Shown here: piece by piece, positions 39,056 through 48,809 of the stretch
How positions within the stretch are numbered: the stretch's first letter is position 1
Layout of the letters: each line of letters begins with the position of its first letter
Source of the DNA: Dyella mobilis
Lineage (GTDB): Bacteria; Pseudomonadota; Gammaproteobacteria; Xanthomonadales; Rhodanobacteraceae
Assembly (NCBI RefSeq): GCF_016904945.1
Contig: NZ_JADIKF010000039.1
Coordinates: 496,001-560,000, forward strand
Direction: 5' to 3'
DNA length: 64,000 nucleotides
Made by a program: the position numbers and the translations under genes
The notes under the pieces: generated by a model
Database searches by the model: none
What the model saw: the letters and a program-made list of their open reading frames with translations, nothing else
What the model was told of the DNA's origin: nothing

Positions 39056-39952
39056 TTAGTCGGCGTCGCCGCCGGTGTCCTGCGTACGACCACCACGGCC
39101 ACCGCGACCGCCGCGACGGTCGTCACGGTCGCCGCCGCGTGGGCCGCCCTTCTTGGCCGGCGGGTTGCGGCGCGGGGCAGCGGCGCGGCGTTCCTCGTCC
39201 TTGGCGACCGGGTTGCCTTCTTCGTCCAGTTCGACGAATTCGTTGGCATCGCCCTGGGCGGCGGCCGGAGCGGCAGCCTTGCCTTCGAGGATCGAGTCGG
39301 CAGCGGCGCGGGCATACAGCTGGATCGCGCGGATGGCGTCGTCGTTGCCCGGGATGGCGTAATCGACCAGTTCCGGGTTGTAGTTGGTGTCGACCACGGC
39401 GATCACCGGGATGCCGAGCTTCTTGGCTTCCTGCACGGCGATGTTTTCATGGCCGATATCGACCACGAACAGCGCGTCGGGCAGGCGGTTCATGTTCTTG
39501 ATGCCGCCGAGCGAGTTTTCCAGCTTGGCGCGCTCGCGGCGCAGGGCCAGCACTTCGTGCTTGACCAGCTTCTCGAAGCTGCCGTCAGTTTCGGCGGCTT
39601 CCAGTTCCTTCAGGCGGGCCACCGACTGCTTCACGGTGCGGAAGTTGGTCAGCATGCCGCCGAGCCAGCGCGCAGTGACGAAGGGCATGCCGGCGCGGCC
39701 TGCTTCTTCAGCCAGGGCTTCGCGGGCGGAGCGCTTGGTGCCGACGAACAGCACGGTGCCGCGCTTCTGGGCGATCGCCGACAGGAAGTTCATCGCGTCG
39801 GTGAACAGCGGCAGCGTCTTTTCGAGATTGATGATGTGGATCTTGCCGCGGGCGCCAAAGATGTACGGAGCCATCTTCGGGTTCCAGTAGCGGGTCTGGT
39901 GACCGAAATGCACGCCAGCTTCCAGCATCTGACGCATGGTGACTTGAGCCAT
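39056..39952 (-). CDS. rpsB: 30S ribosomal protein S2 with RGG-rich C-terminal extension
   Basis: This 298-aa protein has a canonical S2 core ([69 protein letters not shown]). It is followed by about 60 extra residues compared with E. coli S2 (241 aa). The extension runs from an Ala-rich linker through an acidic patch ([12 protein letters not shown]) to a basic Gly/Arg tail ([19 protein letters not shown]) and ends in acidic TGGDAD. The tail looks disordered and RNA-binding. ATG 39952 is the family start. Confidence 0.95.
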   Translation of the reverse strand: MAQVTMRQMLEAGVHFGHQTRYWNPKMAPYIFGARGKIHIINLEKTLPLFTDAMNFLSAIAQKRGTVLFVGTKRSAREALAEEAGRAGMPFVTARWLGGMLTNFRTVKQSVARLKELEAAETDGSFEKLVKHEVLALRRERAKLENSLGGIKNMNRLPDALFVVDIGHENIAVQEAKKLGIPVIAVVDTNYNPELVDYAIPGNDDAIRAIQLYARAAADSILEGKAAAPAAAQGDANEFVELDEEGNPVAKDEERRAAAPRRNPPAKKGGPRGGDRDDRRGGRGGRGGRTQDTGGDAD

Positions 39953-40262
39953 GGTGTTACTCCTGCAGTGGGCCTTTTTTGGTAGCCCAGGGGTTGGGAC
40001 CTCCACGTATCCCCGGCTTCGACTGCGGCGCCCATGGCTTGAAGAAGGGCGGTCGCAGCACCCCGAAGGCGGTGCCGATACGTGTGTGGCATTGGTTGGG
40101 CTTGTACCGCGGCGCGGTTACAATCCTGCTTCGCTTTGCACCCGCGTGGACCATTAAAGTGGCCGGAAGCGGTCTGCAAAACCCGGAAAGTATAGCCGGG
40201 ACCACCGCTTCGCGGCAAGTTACTGGTTTTCGGGAACTTTGCCGCCACATTTGCTTGGACTT
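39953..40262. promoter_or_regulatory. 310-bp divergent control region of rpsB and map
   Basis: No gene lies here. For map, TTGGGC (40096-40101) and TACAAT (40119-40124) are spaced by 17 bp on the forward strand. For rpsB, TTTTGC and TTTAAT are spaced by 17 bp on the reverse strand (40176-40181 and 40153-40158), giving an rpsB leader of roughly 190 nt. That is long enough for the S2 autoregulatory structure known in other gammaproteobacteria. Promoter calls rest on hexamer match and spacing only. Confidence 0.5.
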
Positions 40263-41027
40263 ATGGCCATTACCCTCAAATCCGCCCAAGACCTCGAAGG
40301 CATGCGCGCCGCCGGCCAGTTGGCCGCCGAAGTGCTGGCCATGCTCAAGGAACACGTCAAGCCGGGCGTGACCACCGAAGACCTGGACCGGCTGGCCTAC
40401 GAGCACATCGTCAACGTGCAGAAAGCCATTCCCGCCAACGTGGGCTACAACGGCTTCCCCAAGACCCTGTGTACCTCGGTCAACCACGTCATCTGCCACG
40501 GCATTCCCAGCCCGGGCAAAGTGCTCAAGGACGGCGACATCATCAACCTCGACGTCACCGTCATCAAGGACGGCTGGCATGGCGATACCAGTCGCATGTA
40601 CTTCGTCGGTACCCCGGGTGTGCTGGCCAAGCGCCTGGTGGACACCACCCACGAGGCGATGATGCGTGGCATCGAGGCGGTGCGCCCGGGCGCCACCCTG
40701 GGCGATGTCGGCCATGCCATCCAGAAGCATGCCGAGGCGGCCGGCTTCTCGATCGTTCGCGAGTATTGCGGGCATGGCATCGGCAAGATCTATCACGATG
40801 AGCCGCAGGTACTGCACTACGGCAAGCCCGGCACCGGCGTAGTGCTGCAGAAAGGCATGACCTTCACGGTCGAACCGATGGTCAATGCAGGCAAGCCGCA
40901 CACCAAGCAACTGCCGGACGGCTGGACGGTGGTCACCAAGGATCATTCGCTGTCGGCGCAGTGGGAGCACACCATTGCGGTGACCGACGACGGCTTCGAG
41001 ATTCTCACGCCTTGGCCGGATGCCTGA
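40263..41027 (+). CDS. map: Methionine aminopeptidase type I
   Basis: This 254-aa enzyme removes N-terminal Met from nascent proteins. It has the pita-bread fold with metal ligands in INLDVTVIKDGWHGDTSRMY, the His in EYCGHGIGKIYHDEPQV, Glu in FTVEPMV and Glu in SAQWEHTIAVTDDG. The SVNHVICHGIP substrate His is present. It is divergent from rpsB, as in E. coli, and starts the map-glnD-dapD run. ATG 40263 matches the family. Confidence 0.97.
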   Translation: MAITLKSAQDLEGMRAAGQLAAEVLAMLKEHVKPGVTTEDLDRLAYEHIVNVQKAIPANVGYNGFPKTLCTSVNHVICHGIPSPGKVLKDGDIINLDVTVIKDGWHGDTSRMYFVGTPGVLAKRLVDTTHEAMMRGIEAVRPGATLGDVGHAIQKHAEAAGFSIVREYCGHGIGKIYHDEPQVLHYGKPGTGVVLQKGMTFTVEPMVNAGKPHTKQLPDGWTVVTKDHSLSAQWEHTIAVTDDGFEILTPWPDA

Positions 41028-41166
41028 TGGCGTCTTTCCGCTGCTCGCCGTGAGCTAGTTTTCCTGGCGTGGCGCGCAGCCGATTGCGGCAAACTCACAC
41101 ATCCCCTCGCCGTTTTTCCCGGATCGTACCGGAACGTGTTCAGTGAGCAGGGAAGGAGCCGATTCC

Positions 41167-43815
41167 ATGTCCCAACCTGCCGCCGCACTTCCATCCTTGC
41201 CGCGCTTGCCGATTGCAGTACCGCGCTCGGGTGTTTCCGGTGATGCGAGGCGCGCACTCAGGCAGTTGCTTGGCGACCTGGATCGGGCGATTGCGGCGGC
41301 ATTTCGTGCGGGTGCCGACGCCAGCGAGTTGGCGCGCAGGCGCAGCGATGCCGTAACGCGCGTAGTGGTGCACGTATGGACGGCATGTCTTGGCGAGGTC
41401 AGCGATGCCGCGCTGTTCGCCGTTGGCGGTTTTGGCCGGGGCCTGCTGTTTCCCCATTCGGATATCGATCTGTTGGCATTGGTGGAGCAGCCTGATGCCT
41501 CCCGGCTGCGGGCGCTAGAGCAATGTTTCGCCACGCTTTGGGATGTCGGTTTGAAAGTCGGACATGCCGTGCGCGATTCGGCCCAGTGCCGGACGCTGGC
41601 GGCGGCGGAGGCGAGTGTGTTCACCAGTTTGCTCGACGCGCGGCGCATGGCGGGCGACCCCGCCTTCGACGCACGCCTGCGGCAGATCGTCGAGGCGCCG
41701 GGGATGTGGCCGCCGCGCGATTACCTGCTTGCGCGTCTGGCTGAGCGCGATGCACGGCATGCCCGCTACGACGATACCGCCTACAACCTCGAGCCCAATC
41801 TGAAAGACGGTCCAGGTGGCTTGCGCACGCTCGATTCGCTACGTTGGCTGGGGCGGCGCCTTGCGCACGCCAACGATTTTCCCGATATGGTCGCCGAGGG
41901 GCTGCTCGATCCTGCCGAATGCGACACGTTGTTGCACGCCGAAGCGACCCTGCGGCGTTATCGCTTTGCCTTGCACCTGGAAGCAGGCCGGCCGGAAGAA
42001 CGCCTGCTGTTCGACTATCAACGTGCCATTGCAGCGCAATTGGGTTTTGAGGACGAGCACGAAAAGAATTTGGGCGTCGAACAATTCATGCAGGGCTATT
42101 ACCGGGCTGCGAGCCAGGTGGAGCGCCTAGGCATCCAGATTGCCGAACGCTTCGAGGAAATGCTCGAGCCGCCAAGCGCCGCGCAATCGGTAGGCGAGGA
42201 TTTCATTCGTTACGGTGCACGCATGGCGGTGCGCGATCCGGATCTGTTCGTGCACCGTCCTGCCGCGCTCGTCGATATTTTCATTGCGCGCCTGGATGAA
42301 AAGGGCGTGATCGGCTTTACCGCCGATACGATGCGCCGCATACACCAGGCAACCGCTGCGCTGGATGGCTCCCTCGCGGACGATCCGCAGGTGCTGGCTG
42401 CGTTTTTGCGACTGCTGCGACGCGGTGCGCCGGCGGTGGATGCGCTTTGGCGCATGAATCGCCACGGCCTGCTTGCGGCGATCCTGCCTGCCTTTGGCAA
42501 GGTTTTTGGCCGCATGCAGTACGACCTGTTCCACGTATACACGGTCGACGAACATACCCTGCGCGTATTGCGCAACGTGGCACGTTTTGCCGATGCCGCG
42601 ACCCAGGCGGAATTTCCGCTAGGTTGCGAAGTGTGGCCAACCCTGCCCAAGCCCGAAGTGCTGCTGTTGGCGGCGCTGTTCCACGACATTGCGAAAGGGC
42701 GCGGCGGCGATCACTCGCAGTTGGGCGAAGAAGACGCCCGGGAATTCGGTCGCAAGGTCGGCCTGCCCGAGGAAGATACCGAGCGGGTGGCGTGGCTGGT
42801 GCGCTGGCATTTGCTGATGAGCACCACGGCCCAGCGGCAGGACATCACCGACCCGGATGTGGTGCAGCGCTTTGCCGATGCGGTAGGCGGCCGCGAACGC
42901 CTTGGTCAGCTTTACTTGCTGACCATCGCCGACATCATCGGCACCAGTCCGCGCTTGTGGAATGCCTGGAAGGATCGCCTGCTGGCGGACCTCTATACGG
43001 CTACGCGCTATGCGTTGCGCCGCGACGCCAAGCCTTCGCCAGGCGCGGCGGCGCGTGCCCAGCACTGTCGCGAACATGCGTTGGCGATGCTGATTGCCGA
43101 CGGCAAAGACGCGGCTGCCGTGGCGAATGTCTGGGACGCATTCCCGATGGTGAGTTTCCTGCGCCACCGGCCGGAGCAGATCGCGTGGCAGACCACGGCG
43201 ATTCTGCAAGGCGAAAACAGACTGCCGCTGATTGCCGTCAACCCGCTGTCCGTGCGCGGAAGCACGGAATTGTTCGTCTATGCACCCGATCGCGATGGGC
43301 TGTTCGCCAACGTCACAGCCATGCTCGATCGCCTGCATTTTTCGGTGATGGAGGCGCGCGTGCTGAGTTCCCCCGACGGCAAGGCTATGGATACCTTCCT
43401 GTTGCTGGAAGCGGAAACCCAGAAGCCCGCCACACCCGAGCGTGCGGAGGAGCTGCACCAGCGCCTGCAGCGCGCGCTCGTGCAGTCGGCTCCGATCATG
43501 CCTTCCCGGCGCAGCATGTCGCGCCATCTGCGGCATTTTCAGATGGTGCCGCGCATCGATTTCAAGCAATCACACGACCGCACCCAGATGGCCTTGGTGT
43601 GCAGCGACCGGCCTGGTTTGCTGGCGGCGGTGACACAGGTGATGATGTCCTGCGAAGTGCGCGTGCACGATGCGCGCATTGCCACCTTCGGCGAACGGGT
43701 GGAAGACTTCTTTCAGCTTACCGACCGCCGCAACGCGCCGCTGAGCGAGACACAGCAACAGCATCTGTGGCAGGCTTTGACGGAGCGGATCGGACCACAG
43801 TGCCTGCCCGCATAG
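41167..43815 (+). CDS. glnD: Bifunctional [protein-PII] uridylyltransferase/uridylyl-removing enzyme
   Basis: This 882-aa nitrogen sensor uridylylates PII under nitrogen limitation and deuridylylates it in glutamine excess. Domains in order: nucleotidyltransferase ([18 protein letters not shown], about 85-105), GlnD-specific helical region ([20 protein letters not shown]), HD domain ([18 protein letters not shown], about 505-520) and two C-terminal ACT domains ([19 protein letters not shown] and [19 protein letters not shown]). ATG 41167 has GGAAGGAG 8 bases upstream; a GTG at 41143 is a weaker alternative. Confidence 0.96.
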   Translation: MSQPAAALPSLPRLPIAVPRSGVSGDARRALRQLLGDLDRAIAAAFRAGADASELARRRSDAVTRVVVHVWTACLGEVSDAALFAVGGFGRGLLFPHSDIDLLALVEQPDASRLRALEQCFATLWDVGLKVGHAVRDSAQCRTLAAAEASVFTSLLDARRMAGDPAFDARLRQIVEAPGMWPPRDYLLARLAERDARHARYDDTAYNLEPNLKDGPGGLRTLDSLRWLGRRLAHANDFPDMVAEGLLDPAECDTLLHAEATLRRYRFALHLEAGRPEERLLFDYQRAIAAQLGFEDEHEKNLGVEQFMQGYYRAASQVERLGIQIAERFEEMLEPPSAAQSVGEDFIRYGARMAVRDPDLFVHRPAALVDIFIARLDEKGVIGFTADTMRRIHQATAALDGSLADDPQVLAAFLRLLRRGAPAVDALWRMNRHGLLAAILPAFGKVFGRMQYDLFHVYTVDEHTLRVLRNVARFADAATQAEFPLGCEVWPTLPKPEVLLLAALFHDIAKGRGGDHSQLGEEDAREFGRKVGLPEEDTERVAWLVRWHLLMSTTAQRQDITDPDVVQRFADAVGGRERLGQLYLLTIADIIGTSPRLWNAWKDRLLADLYTATRYALRRDAKPSPGAAARAQHCREHALAMLIADGKDAAAVANVWDAFPMVSFLRHRPEQIAWQTTAILQGENRLPLIAVNPLSVRGSTELFVYAPDRDGLFANVTAMLDRLHFSVMEARVLSSPDGKAMDTFLLLEAETQKPATPERAEELHQRLQRALVQSAPIMPSRRSMSRHLRHFQMVPRIDFKQSHDRTQMALVCSDRPGLLAAVTQVMMSCEVRVHDARIATFGERVEDFFQLTDRRNAPLSETQQQHLWQALTERIGPQCLPA

Positions 43816-43938
43816 CTGCGTGCCGGGCACGGGTTGTGCGATCAGTCGCAGGGGATGATTTCCCGCTGGGCCACAGCGCCTGTCATCGTCATTCCCTCTC
43901 AACCGTTTGGCCGATTTTGCCAAGAAGGCCGTATATCC

Positions 43939-44442
43939 ATGTCCGCTGCCCACGCGTTTCTGAAAATCGTTCGTCAGATCCACCTCTATGTTGGCGTCTT
44001 CATCGCGCCGGCCTTGCTGTTCTTCGCCTTGACCGGCGGCCTGCAGGTCTTCAGCCTGCACGAAACCACTCGTGGCAGCGATTACCGGCCGCCGCAATGG
44101 CTGGTGACCCTGGCCCAATTGCACAAGAAGCAAACCATGGCGGTGCCGGTGCACAAGGCACGGCCAGCAGATGCCGGCGATCACCCGCCCGTGTCGGCAA
44201 CGGCGCCCGCCACGTCCGATGCCCATGCACCGGCACTGGCCCAGGAAAAGCCCGAAATGCCGAAAATGCAGGCCAGCCATCCGCTGCCGCTGAAAATCTT
44301 CGCGGCTTTCGTTGCGTTGGGCCTGTTCGTATCGACCCTGATCGGTCTCTATATGGCCTTCCGTTACACGCGCAAGCCGCGCCTGGTCGCCGTTCTGTTG
44401 TTGGCTGGTATCGTGGTGCCCTTGGTGCTTGCACTGATTTGA
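43939..44442 (+). CDS. PepSY-associated TM domain membrane protein
   Basis: This 167-aa protein has an N-terminal PepSY_TM-type segment ([28 protein letters not shown]), a roughly 95-residue periplasmic loop rich in Pro, Ala and Lys, and two C-terminal TM helices ([38 protein letters not shown]). Related proteins occur near iron/siderophore reductases and respiratory genes, but the function of this short form is unknown. It sits between glnD and dapD, which are neighbours in E. coli, so it is an insertion in the operon. Confidence 0.8.
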   Translation: MSAAHAFLKIVRQIHLYVGVFIAPALLFFALTGGLQVFSLHETTRGSDYRPPQWLVTLAQLHKKQTMAVPVHKARPADAGDHPPVSATAPATSDAHAPALAQEKPEMPKMQASHPLPLKIFAAFVALGLFVSTLIGLYMAFRYTRKPRLVAVLLLAGIVVPLVLALI

Positions 44443-44477
44443 CGTTTTCCATCCCCCGAATTGACGAGTCTTACCCC

Positions 44478-45305
44478 ATGCAGTCCATCGAAAATCTGAT
44501 TAACGACGCTTTCGATCGTCGCAACGACCTTAGCCAGAGCGAAATCGAAACCCATCTGCGCCCCGCGCTGGGCCAGGTGATCGAGCTGCTTGAAGCGGGC
44601 GAACAGCGTGTAGCTGAACCGGATGGCAAGGGTGGCTGGACCGTCAATCAATGGTTGAAGAAAGCGGTGCTGCTGTATTTCCGCATCAACGGCAATCGTG
44701 TCGTGGACGGCGGCCCGGCCATGGCCTTCGACAAAGTGCCGCTGCGTTTTGCGCCTGGCAATGATGCGGAGCTGCAGAATCTCGGCGCGCGCGTGGTTCC
44801 CGGTGCGCTGGTGCGTCGGGGTGCCCACGTGGCGAAAGATGCCGTGTTGATGCCGAGCTACGTGAATATCGGCGCTTATGTCGGTGCAGGCAGCATGGTC
44901 GATACCTGGGCCACCGTCGGTTCTTGCGCACAGATCGGTGCGGGCGTGCATCTGTCCGGCGGTGTCGGCATCGGTGGCGTGCTCGAGCCGCTGCAGGCCA
45001 ATCCCACCATCATCGAAGACAACTGCTTTATCGGTGCCCGTTCCGAAGTGGTGGAAGGCGTGGTGGTGGAAAAGGGCAGCGTGATCGGCATGGGCGTGTT
45101 TCTCGGCCAGTCCACGCGCATCTACAACCGCGCCACCGGCGAAGTCAGCTATGGCCGCGTCCCGGCAGGCAGCGTAGTGGTTGCCGGCAACTTGCCGGCG
45201 AAGGACGGCAGCCACAGCTTGTACGCGGCGATCATCGTCAAGCAAGTGGACGAGAAGACGCGCAGCAAGACCGGCATCAACGAACTGCTGCGCAGCGGCG
45301 AGTAA
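44478..45305 (+). CDS. dapD: 2,3,4,5-tetrahydropyridine-2,6-dicarboxylate N-succinyltransferase
   Basis: This 275-aa trimeric beta-helix enzyme commits tetrahydrodipicolinate to the succinylase branch of lysine/diaminopimelate synthesis. It has an N-terminal helical domain ([19 protein letters not shown]), hexapeptide repeats ([21 protein letters not shown]) and [20 protein letters not shown], and length equal to E. coli DapD (274). The desuccinylase gene dapE is about 5 kb downstream, beyond an inserted cassette. Confidence 0.97.
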   Translation: MQSIENLINDAFDRRNDLSQSEIETHLRPALGQVIELLEAGEQRVAEPDGKGGWTVNQWLKKAVLLYFRINGNRVVDGGPAMAFDKVPLRFAPGNDAELQNLGARVVPGALVRRGAHVAKDAVLMPSYVNIGAYVGAGSMVDTWATVGSCAQIGAGVHLSGGVGIGGVLEPLQANPTIIEDNCFIGARSEVVEGVVVEKGSVIGMGVFLGQSTRIYNRATGEVSYGRVPAGSVVVAGNLPAKDGSHSLYAAIIVKQVDEKTRSKTGINELLRSGE

Positions 45306-45313
45306 TCGGCATC

Positions 45314-46087
45314 GTGGCAACTACGGCACCGTCGATCCGCGGGCGCGCGTATGCCCTGGCGCTACTCGCGGCGACGCTGCTGGTGCTGGCCCTGATTTTG
45401 CCGCCTTTCGCACAACCGCAGCATTACCACGATTTTGCCGACCAACGTGGGTGGCTGGGCATTCCCAACTACGGAAACGTTGCCTCCAACGCGATGTTCC
45501 TGGTGGTGGGACTGGCCGGATTGCTGGCGACACGCGCAACGGCGTTGCGAGCCATGGACGCGGCGCCACGCCATGCCTATGCGTGGATGTTCGCAGGCCT
45601 GGTCATTACGGCATTCGGTTCGGCGTATTACCACTGGGCGCCATCAGACGCGCGCCTGGTCTGGGATCGCCTGCCGATGACCGTGGTCTTCATGCCGTTG
45701 CTGGCGGCCACCTACGCAGAGCGTTTGCGTTGGCGTTCCGAACTACCCTTGGTGCTGCTGACTGTCCTTGGCGTCGGCAGCGTGGCGTATTGGAAACTCA
45801 GCGGCAACCTGATGCCCTACCTGATCGCGCAGGGCGGTTCGATTCTGCTCATCCTGCTGGCGCTGGTCACGTTGCCGACGCCGTGGACCGGCCGTCGTCT
45901 GCTCTGGCCGGCCCTCGCTTGCTACGCCGTCGCTTTTGCTTCGGAGAAATTCGACGTAGCGATCTTCCATGCCAGCCGGGGCATCATCAGCGGGCATACC
46001 ATCAAGCATCTCGCTGCAGCGGCTGCGTTCTATTTCATTCTGCAGATGCTGCGGCAGCAACAGCTCAAGACGGACAAACATTCATGA
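45314..46087 (+). CDS. Ceramidase-like (CREST superfamily) membrane hydrolase
   Basis: This 257-aa protein has about 7 TM helices. Ser103, His107, Asp118, His228 and His232 (FGSAYYHW, VWDRLPM, GHTIKH) reproduce the spacing of the catalytic and zinc residues of human alkaline ceramidase ACER3 (S77, H81, D92, H217, H221). All five are present, so a zinc-dependent amidase or lipid hydrolase activity is plausible. The substrate is unknown. GTG 45314 follows the dapD stop by 8 bp, and the stop overlaps the next gene by 4 bp (ATGA), which makes it part of the dapD transcript. Confidence 0.82.
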   Translation: MATTAPSIRGRAYALALLAATLLVLALILPPFAQPQHYHDFADQRGWLGIPNYGNVASNAMFLVVGLAGLLATRATALRAMDAAPRHAYAWMFAGLVITAFGSAYYHWAPSDARLVWDRLPMTVVFMPLLAATYAERLRWRSELPLVLLTVLGVGSVAYWKLSGNLMPYLIAQGGSILLILLALVTLPTPWTGRRLLWPALACYAVAFASEKFDVAIFHASRGIISGHTIKHLAAAAAFYFILQMLRQQQLKTDKHS

Positions 46088-46443
46088 CAGTCCCCATGCT
46101 TTACGGCCTCCCCAATTGCGATACCTGCAAGAAAGCGCGCAACTGGCTCGCGCGCTTCGAGATCGCACACGAGTTCGTGGACTACCGCGCCCACCCGGTG
46201 CCTGCAGTAACCTTGAAGGCGTGGTCGCAGCAGTTGGGCGGTTGGGAAAAGCTGGTCAACAAATCCAGCACCACCTGGCGCAATTTGCTGCCGCAGCGCA
46301 AGAATCCAGGCAGCGATCCGGAGTGGACTCTGCTGTTGAAAGAATATCCAGCCTTGGTCCGCCGCCCCGTGGTAGTGCAACCTGACGGTTCGGTGAGCGT
46401 GGGTTTTACCGATAACGGTTTCAAGAAATTGTTTGGGCGCTGA
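46084..46443 (+). CDS. yffB: ArsC/Spx-family protein YffB
   Basis: This 119-aa thioredoxin-fold protein of the ArsC/Spx/MgsR family begins MLYGLPNCDTCKKARNWL with a CxxC pair. It continues with VNKSSTTWRNL and LVRRPVVVQPDGSVSVGFTDN, the conserved cis-Pro region. In E. coli yffB lies directly before dapE. The role is not established; arsenate reduction is unlikely given the context. ATG 46084 overlaps the ceramidase-like gene by 4 bp. Confidence 0.93.
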   Translation: MTVPMLYGLPNCDTCKKARNWLARFEIAHEFVDYRAHPVPAVTLKAWSQQLGGWEKLVNKSSTTWRNLLPQRKNPGSDPEWTLLLKEYPALVRRPVVVQPDGSVSVGFTDNGFKKLFGR

Positions 46444-46445
46444 CG

Positions 46446-46477
46446 CGTTATGCTTCACCATGTGGCGAAGCGTAACG
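46446..46477. terminator. Hairpin between yffB and the flotillin gene
   Basis: CGTTATGCTTC and GAAGCGTAACG pair over 11 bp (one G-T wobble) in the 48-bp gap between two convergent genes. There is no T run. It marks the left edge of the inserted cassette and would separate dapD-yffB transcripts from it. Confidence 0.5.
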
Positions 46478-46491
46478 AGCAGTTACCGGGA

Positions 46492-48165
46492 TTATTCTGC
46501 CGTCTTGTCGTGGACGAAGTCGTGACCTTCTGAAAGGTCGTGCTTGATGCCATTCACAAGTCCTGCGAGGCTGTCTCCTTTCATGCCGATTTCGCTCAGA
46601 ACCGCGTCAAGAATAGGTTGTTGAGCGCGATAGGTCAGCGCTGCAGATACAGCTTGTTCGGCGAGGTTGCTCCCTGTGCCGTGCCCGGCCGCTTGGTCGC
46701 CACCGTTTCCGTCAGCCGAACGATTGAGGCCGCCGACCTGCACGATCTTGATGCCGTCGATCTTCTCCATCGGCTTAACCGAGGCTTCGATGATCCCGGG
46801 CAGTGCAGCGATTAGCGCCTGCTTGATTTGCAGCGCAATTTGCTCAACGCCAAGTGTATTGAATGCCTCGTTGCGCATGCGGATGCCAGCGGCCTCCACT
46901 TCGTAGTGGACGCGTTCCGCTTCGGCTTTGATGCGGACAGCCTGAGCTTGGTTATCGGCGGCATCTTTTTCGGCTTCGGCCGCGATTCTGACACCTATGG
47001 CTTGTTGCTGTGCTTCCTGCTCGGCCGCGACCAGTGCGATCTGTTTGTCGCGTTCGGCGATGGCGACGTCGCGCGCTGTCTTGACTTGTTCTTCGGCGCG
47101 CGCAGCTAATGATCGAGCTTCGTTGGCCTCACGCTCGGCTTCTGATTGCGATTTGGAGCGCTCCGCAATCGCTATGAGTTTTTCCTGGTCGGCCAATGTG
47201 GTGCGTTTTTGCTGTTCGATCTGGCTGACCTGGATCTCGCGTTCGGCTTCGATCTGTCGCTGTTTGACGGCACGTTCCTTTTCGACCTGAGCTTCGCGTA
47301 TGAGACGCTCGGCCTCGATTTTGGCCTGCTCCGCCTCCTGCTCGCGTTGAGATTGAATCGTAGCCACTTCCGCTTTCTGTTGTGCTTCGCGGGTGGCTAC
47401 GTCCTGCTGCTGGCTGAGAGTGGCGAACGTCTGTTGTTTGTCTATGTCCAGTCGCTGGTTGGTGGCCTCGTAATTCTTTTGGGCAATGGCTACGGCGGTG
47501 GCCTGTTCAATTTCATTGCGCTGTTTGGCGCGCAGTTGGGTGGCTTCGGTGAGTTTGGTGAGGCCCTCTGCGTCAAAAGCATTGTTGGCGTCGAAAAATT
47601 GCATCGGCGTCTGGTCGATACGGGTTAATGAAACGCTTTCCAGTTCCAGGCCGTTCTTCAATAGGTCTTCGGCTACGGCGTGCTGCACTGCCTGGATGAA
47701 GTCCTGACGCTTGTCCAGCAGTTCCTGCATGGTCATAGATACGGCAGCGGCGCGCAGCGCATCGACGAATTTGTCTTCTACCAGTTCGCGCAAGCTGGCT
47801 GGATCCATTGTGCGTTTTCCCAATGTTTGTGCGGCATTCGCAATGCCTTCGACGCTTGGGATGACTCGCACGAAGAACCCTGCGACCACGTCGATGCGCA
47901 TGCGGTCCCGCGTAAACAGGCTATCTTTTCCAGCGCGCGCCACTTCGAGTTTTAAGGTATTCATATTAACGGGCATGATGTCGTGAAATACCGGCAATAC
48001 CAACGCGCCACCATCCATGATCACCTTTTGCCCACCCATGCCGGTGCGCACGAAGGCCATCTCCTTGGACGAGCGCTTGTAGAGCCGAGCGATGATCAGG
48101 CCAATCACGATCAGGCCGATCATGATCACGCCAAGCAAGATGGCAATGTTCAATAAGCTGTTCAT
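46492..48165 (-). CDS. yqiK: Flotillin-like SPFH/band-7 protein (YqiK type)
   Basis: This 557-aa protein has one N-terminal TM (about residues 5-28, ILLGVIMIGLIVIGLIIARLY), an SPFH/band-7 domain (about 30-200, VFHDIMPVNMNTLKLEVARAG) and a long flotillin coiled coil rich in Ala, Glu and Gln (about 210-440). The C-terminal oligomerisation tail follows (LGVEQIALQIKQALIAALPGI). E. coli YqiK (553 aa) has the same layout and partner (yqiJ). Flotillins scaffold membrane microdomains. ATG 48165 has AAAGGA 8 bases upstream. It is the last gene of the cassette and sits in AT-richer DNA than its flanks. Confidence 0.92.
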   Translation of the reverse strand: MNSLLNIAILLGVIMIGLIVIGLIIARLYKRSSKEMAFVRTGMGGQKVIMDGGALVLPVFHDIMPVNMNTLKLEVARAGKDSLFTRDRMRIDVVAGFFVRVIPSVEGIANAAQTLGKRTMDPASLRELVEDKFVDALRAAAVSMTMQELLDKRQDFIQAVQHAVAEDLLKNGLELESVSLTRIDQTPMQFFDANNAFDAEGLTKLTEATQLRAKQRNEIEQATAVAIAQKNYEATNQRLDIDKQQTFATLSQQQDVATREAQQKAEVATIQSQREQEAEQAKIEAERLIREAQVEKERAVKQRQIEAEREIQVSQIEQQKRTTLADQEKLIAIAERSKSQSEAEREANEARSLAARAEEQVKTARDVAIAERDKQIALVAAEQEAQQQAIGVRIAAEAEKDAADNQAQAVRIKAEAERVHYEVEAAGIRMRNEAFNTLGVEQIALQIKQALIAALPGIIEASVKPMEKIDGIKIVQVGGLNRSADGNGGDQAAGHGTGSNLAEQAVSAALTYRAQQPILDAVLSEIGMKGDSLAGLVNGIKHDLSEGHDFVHDKTAE

Positions 48166-48194
48166 CGATGTTCCTTTATCGATAGGTGCCAGGC

Positions 48195-48809
48195 TCAGAC
48201 CAGTAGGTCGGGCCGTGGATTGGGAATGGCGGCGAAATGCGAGCCATTAATTTGTCGCACGAGTAGAACAACGCTACCTGGTGGCAACTCAGGAGCGTTT
48301 TTTTCGGGTTCGACCATTAGATAGAGCGTATGGCCGTTGCCGTCAGCGGCTTTGGCTTGGGCGGGGTGTTCGTGGCGCCCCTTCCCGAGCATGCTGGCCA
48401 TGCGGCCGACCAGGCTGGCAAAGGAGACGGCATACGTTTCTTCTCGCGGTATTAGGCGCGCCAGCCGGCGCCCCAAAATACGTATTGCGGCCAATCCGGC
48501 TACCGTAGCCAGCGGGAGCGAAACCGTTAGTGACACTGCATCGTCGAATACAATCGAGCACAGAATGTTGCAGGTGAGTCCGCAGAGGGCAAAAAAAGTA
48601 AGAAACAACGTTAGCAATACTAGTAACGGCACGCGTCCGATGTGTAGCCAGCCTAGAAAGCCATCGGGAGATTCGTGCGCCAATATCCCATCCAACCAGT
48701 GCAAGGCGCTGATTCCGAAGGCGAGTACGATGCCCTCGATCAAGCCCAGCACCAGTAGCAGGCCGATTGCAGTAATGAAGGGTGCGGATTGTGGTAGCAA
48801 CCAGTTCAC
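48195..48809 (-). CDS. yqiJ: YqiJ-family membrane protein with OB-fold (DUF1449)
   Basis: This 204-aa protein matches E. coli YqiJ (209 aa). The N-terminal TM region (FITAIGLLLVLGLIEGIVLAFG, LHIGRVPLLVLLTLFLTFFAL, VSLTVSLPLATVAGLAAI) ends in the conserved RLARLIPREET. A cytosolic OB/NfeD-like domain follows (FASLVGRMASMLGKG, HTLYLMVEP, GSVVLLVRQINGSHFAAI). It is a functional analogue of NfeD, the usual flotillin partner. The GTG start overlaps the PspA-like stop by 4 bp (GTGA), so translation is coupled. Confidence 0.9.
   Translation of the reverse strand: MNWLLPQSAPFITAIGLLLVLGLIEGIVLAFGISALHWLDGILAHESPDGFLGWLHIGRVPLLVLLTLFLTFFALCGLTCNILCSIVFDDAVSLTVSLPLATVAGLAAIRILGRRLARLIPREETYAVSFASLVGRMASMLGKGRHEHPAQAKAADGNGHTLYLMVEPEKNAPELPPGSVVLLVRQINGSHFAAIPNPRPDLLV

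Noticed and set aside
42447..44477. Long forward frame (about 670 codons) leading into dapD
   Set aside because: It is the +1 shadow of glnD and the PepSY gene. Only the part from ATG 44478 is coding, as DapD.
46084..46443. Arsenate reductase ArsC
   Set aside because: Fold and CxxC motif fit the YffB/Spx branch, and the dap gene context matches yffB. No arsenic resistance genes are nearby.
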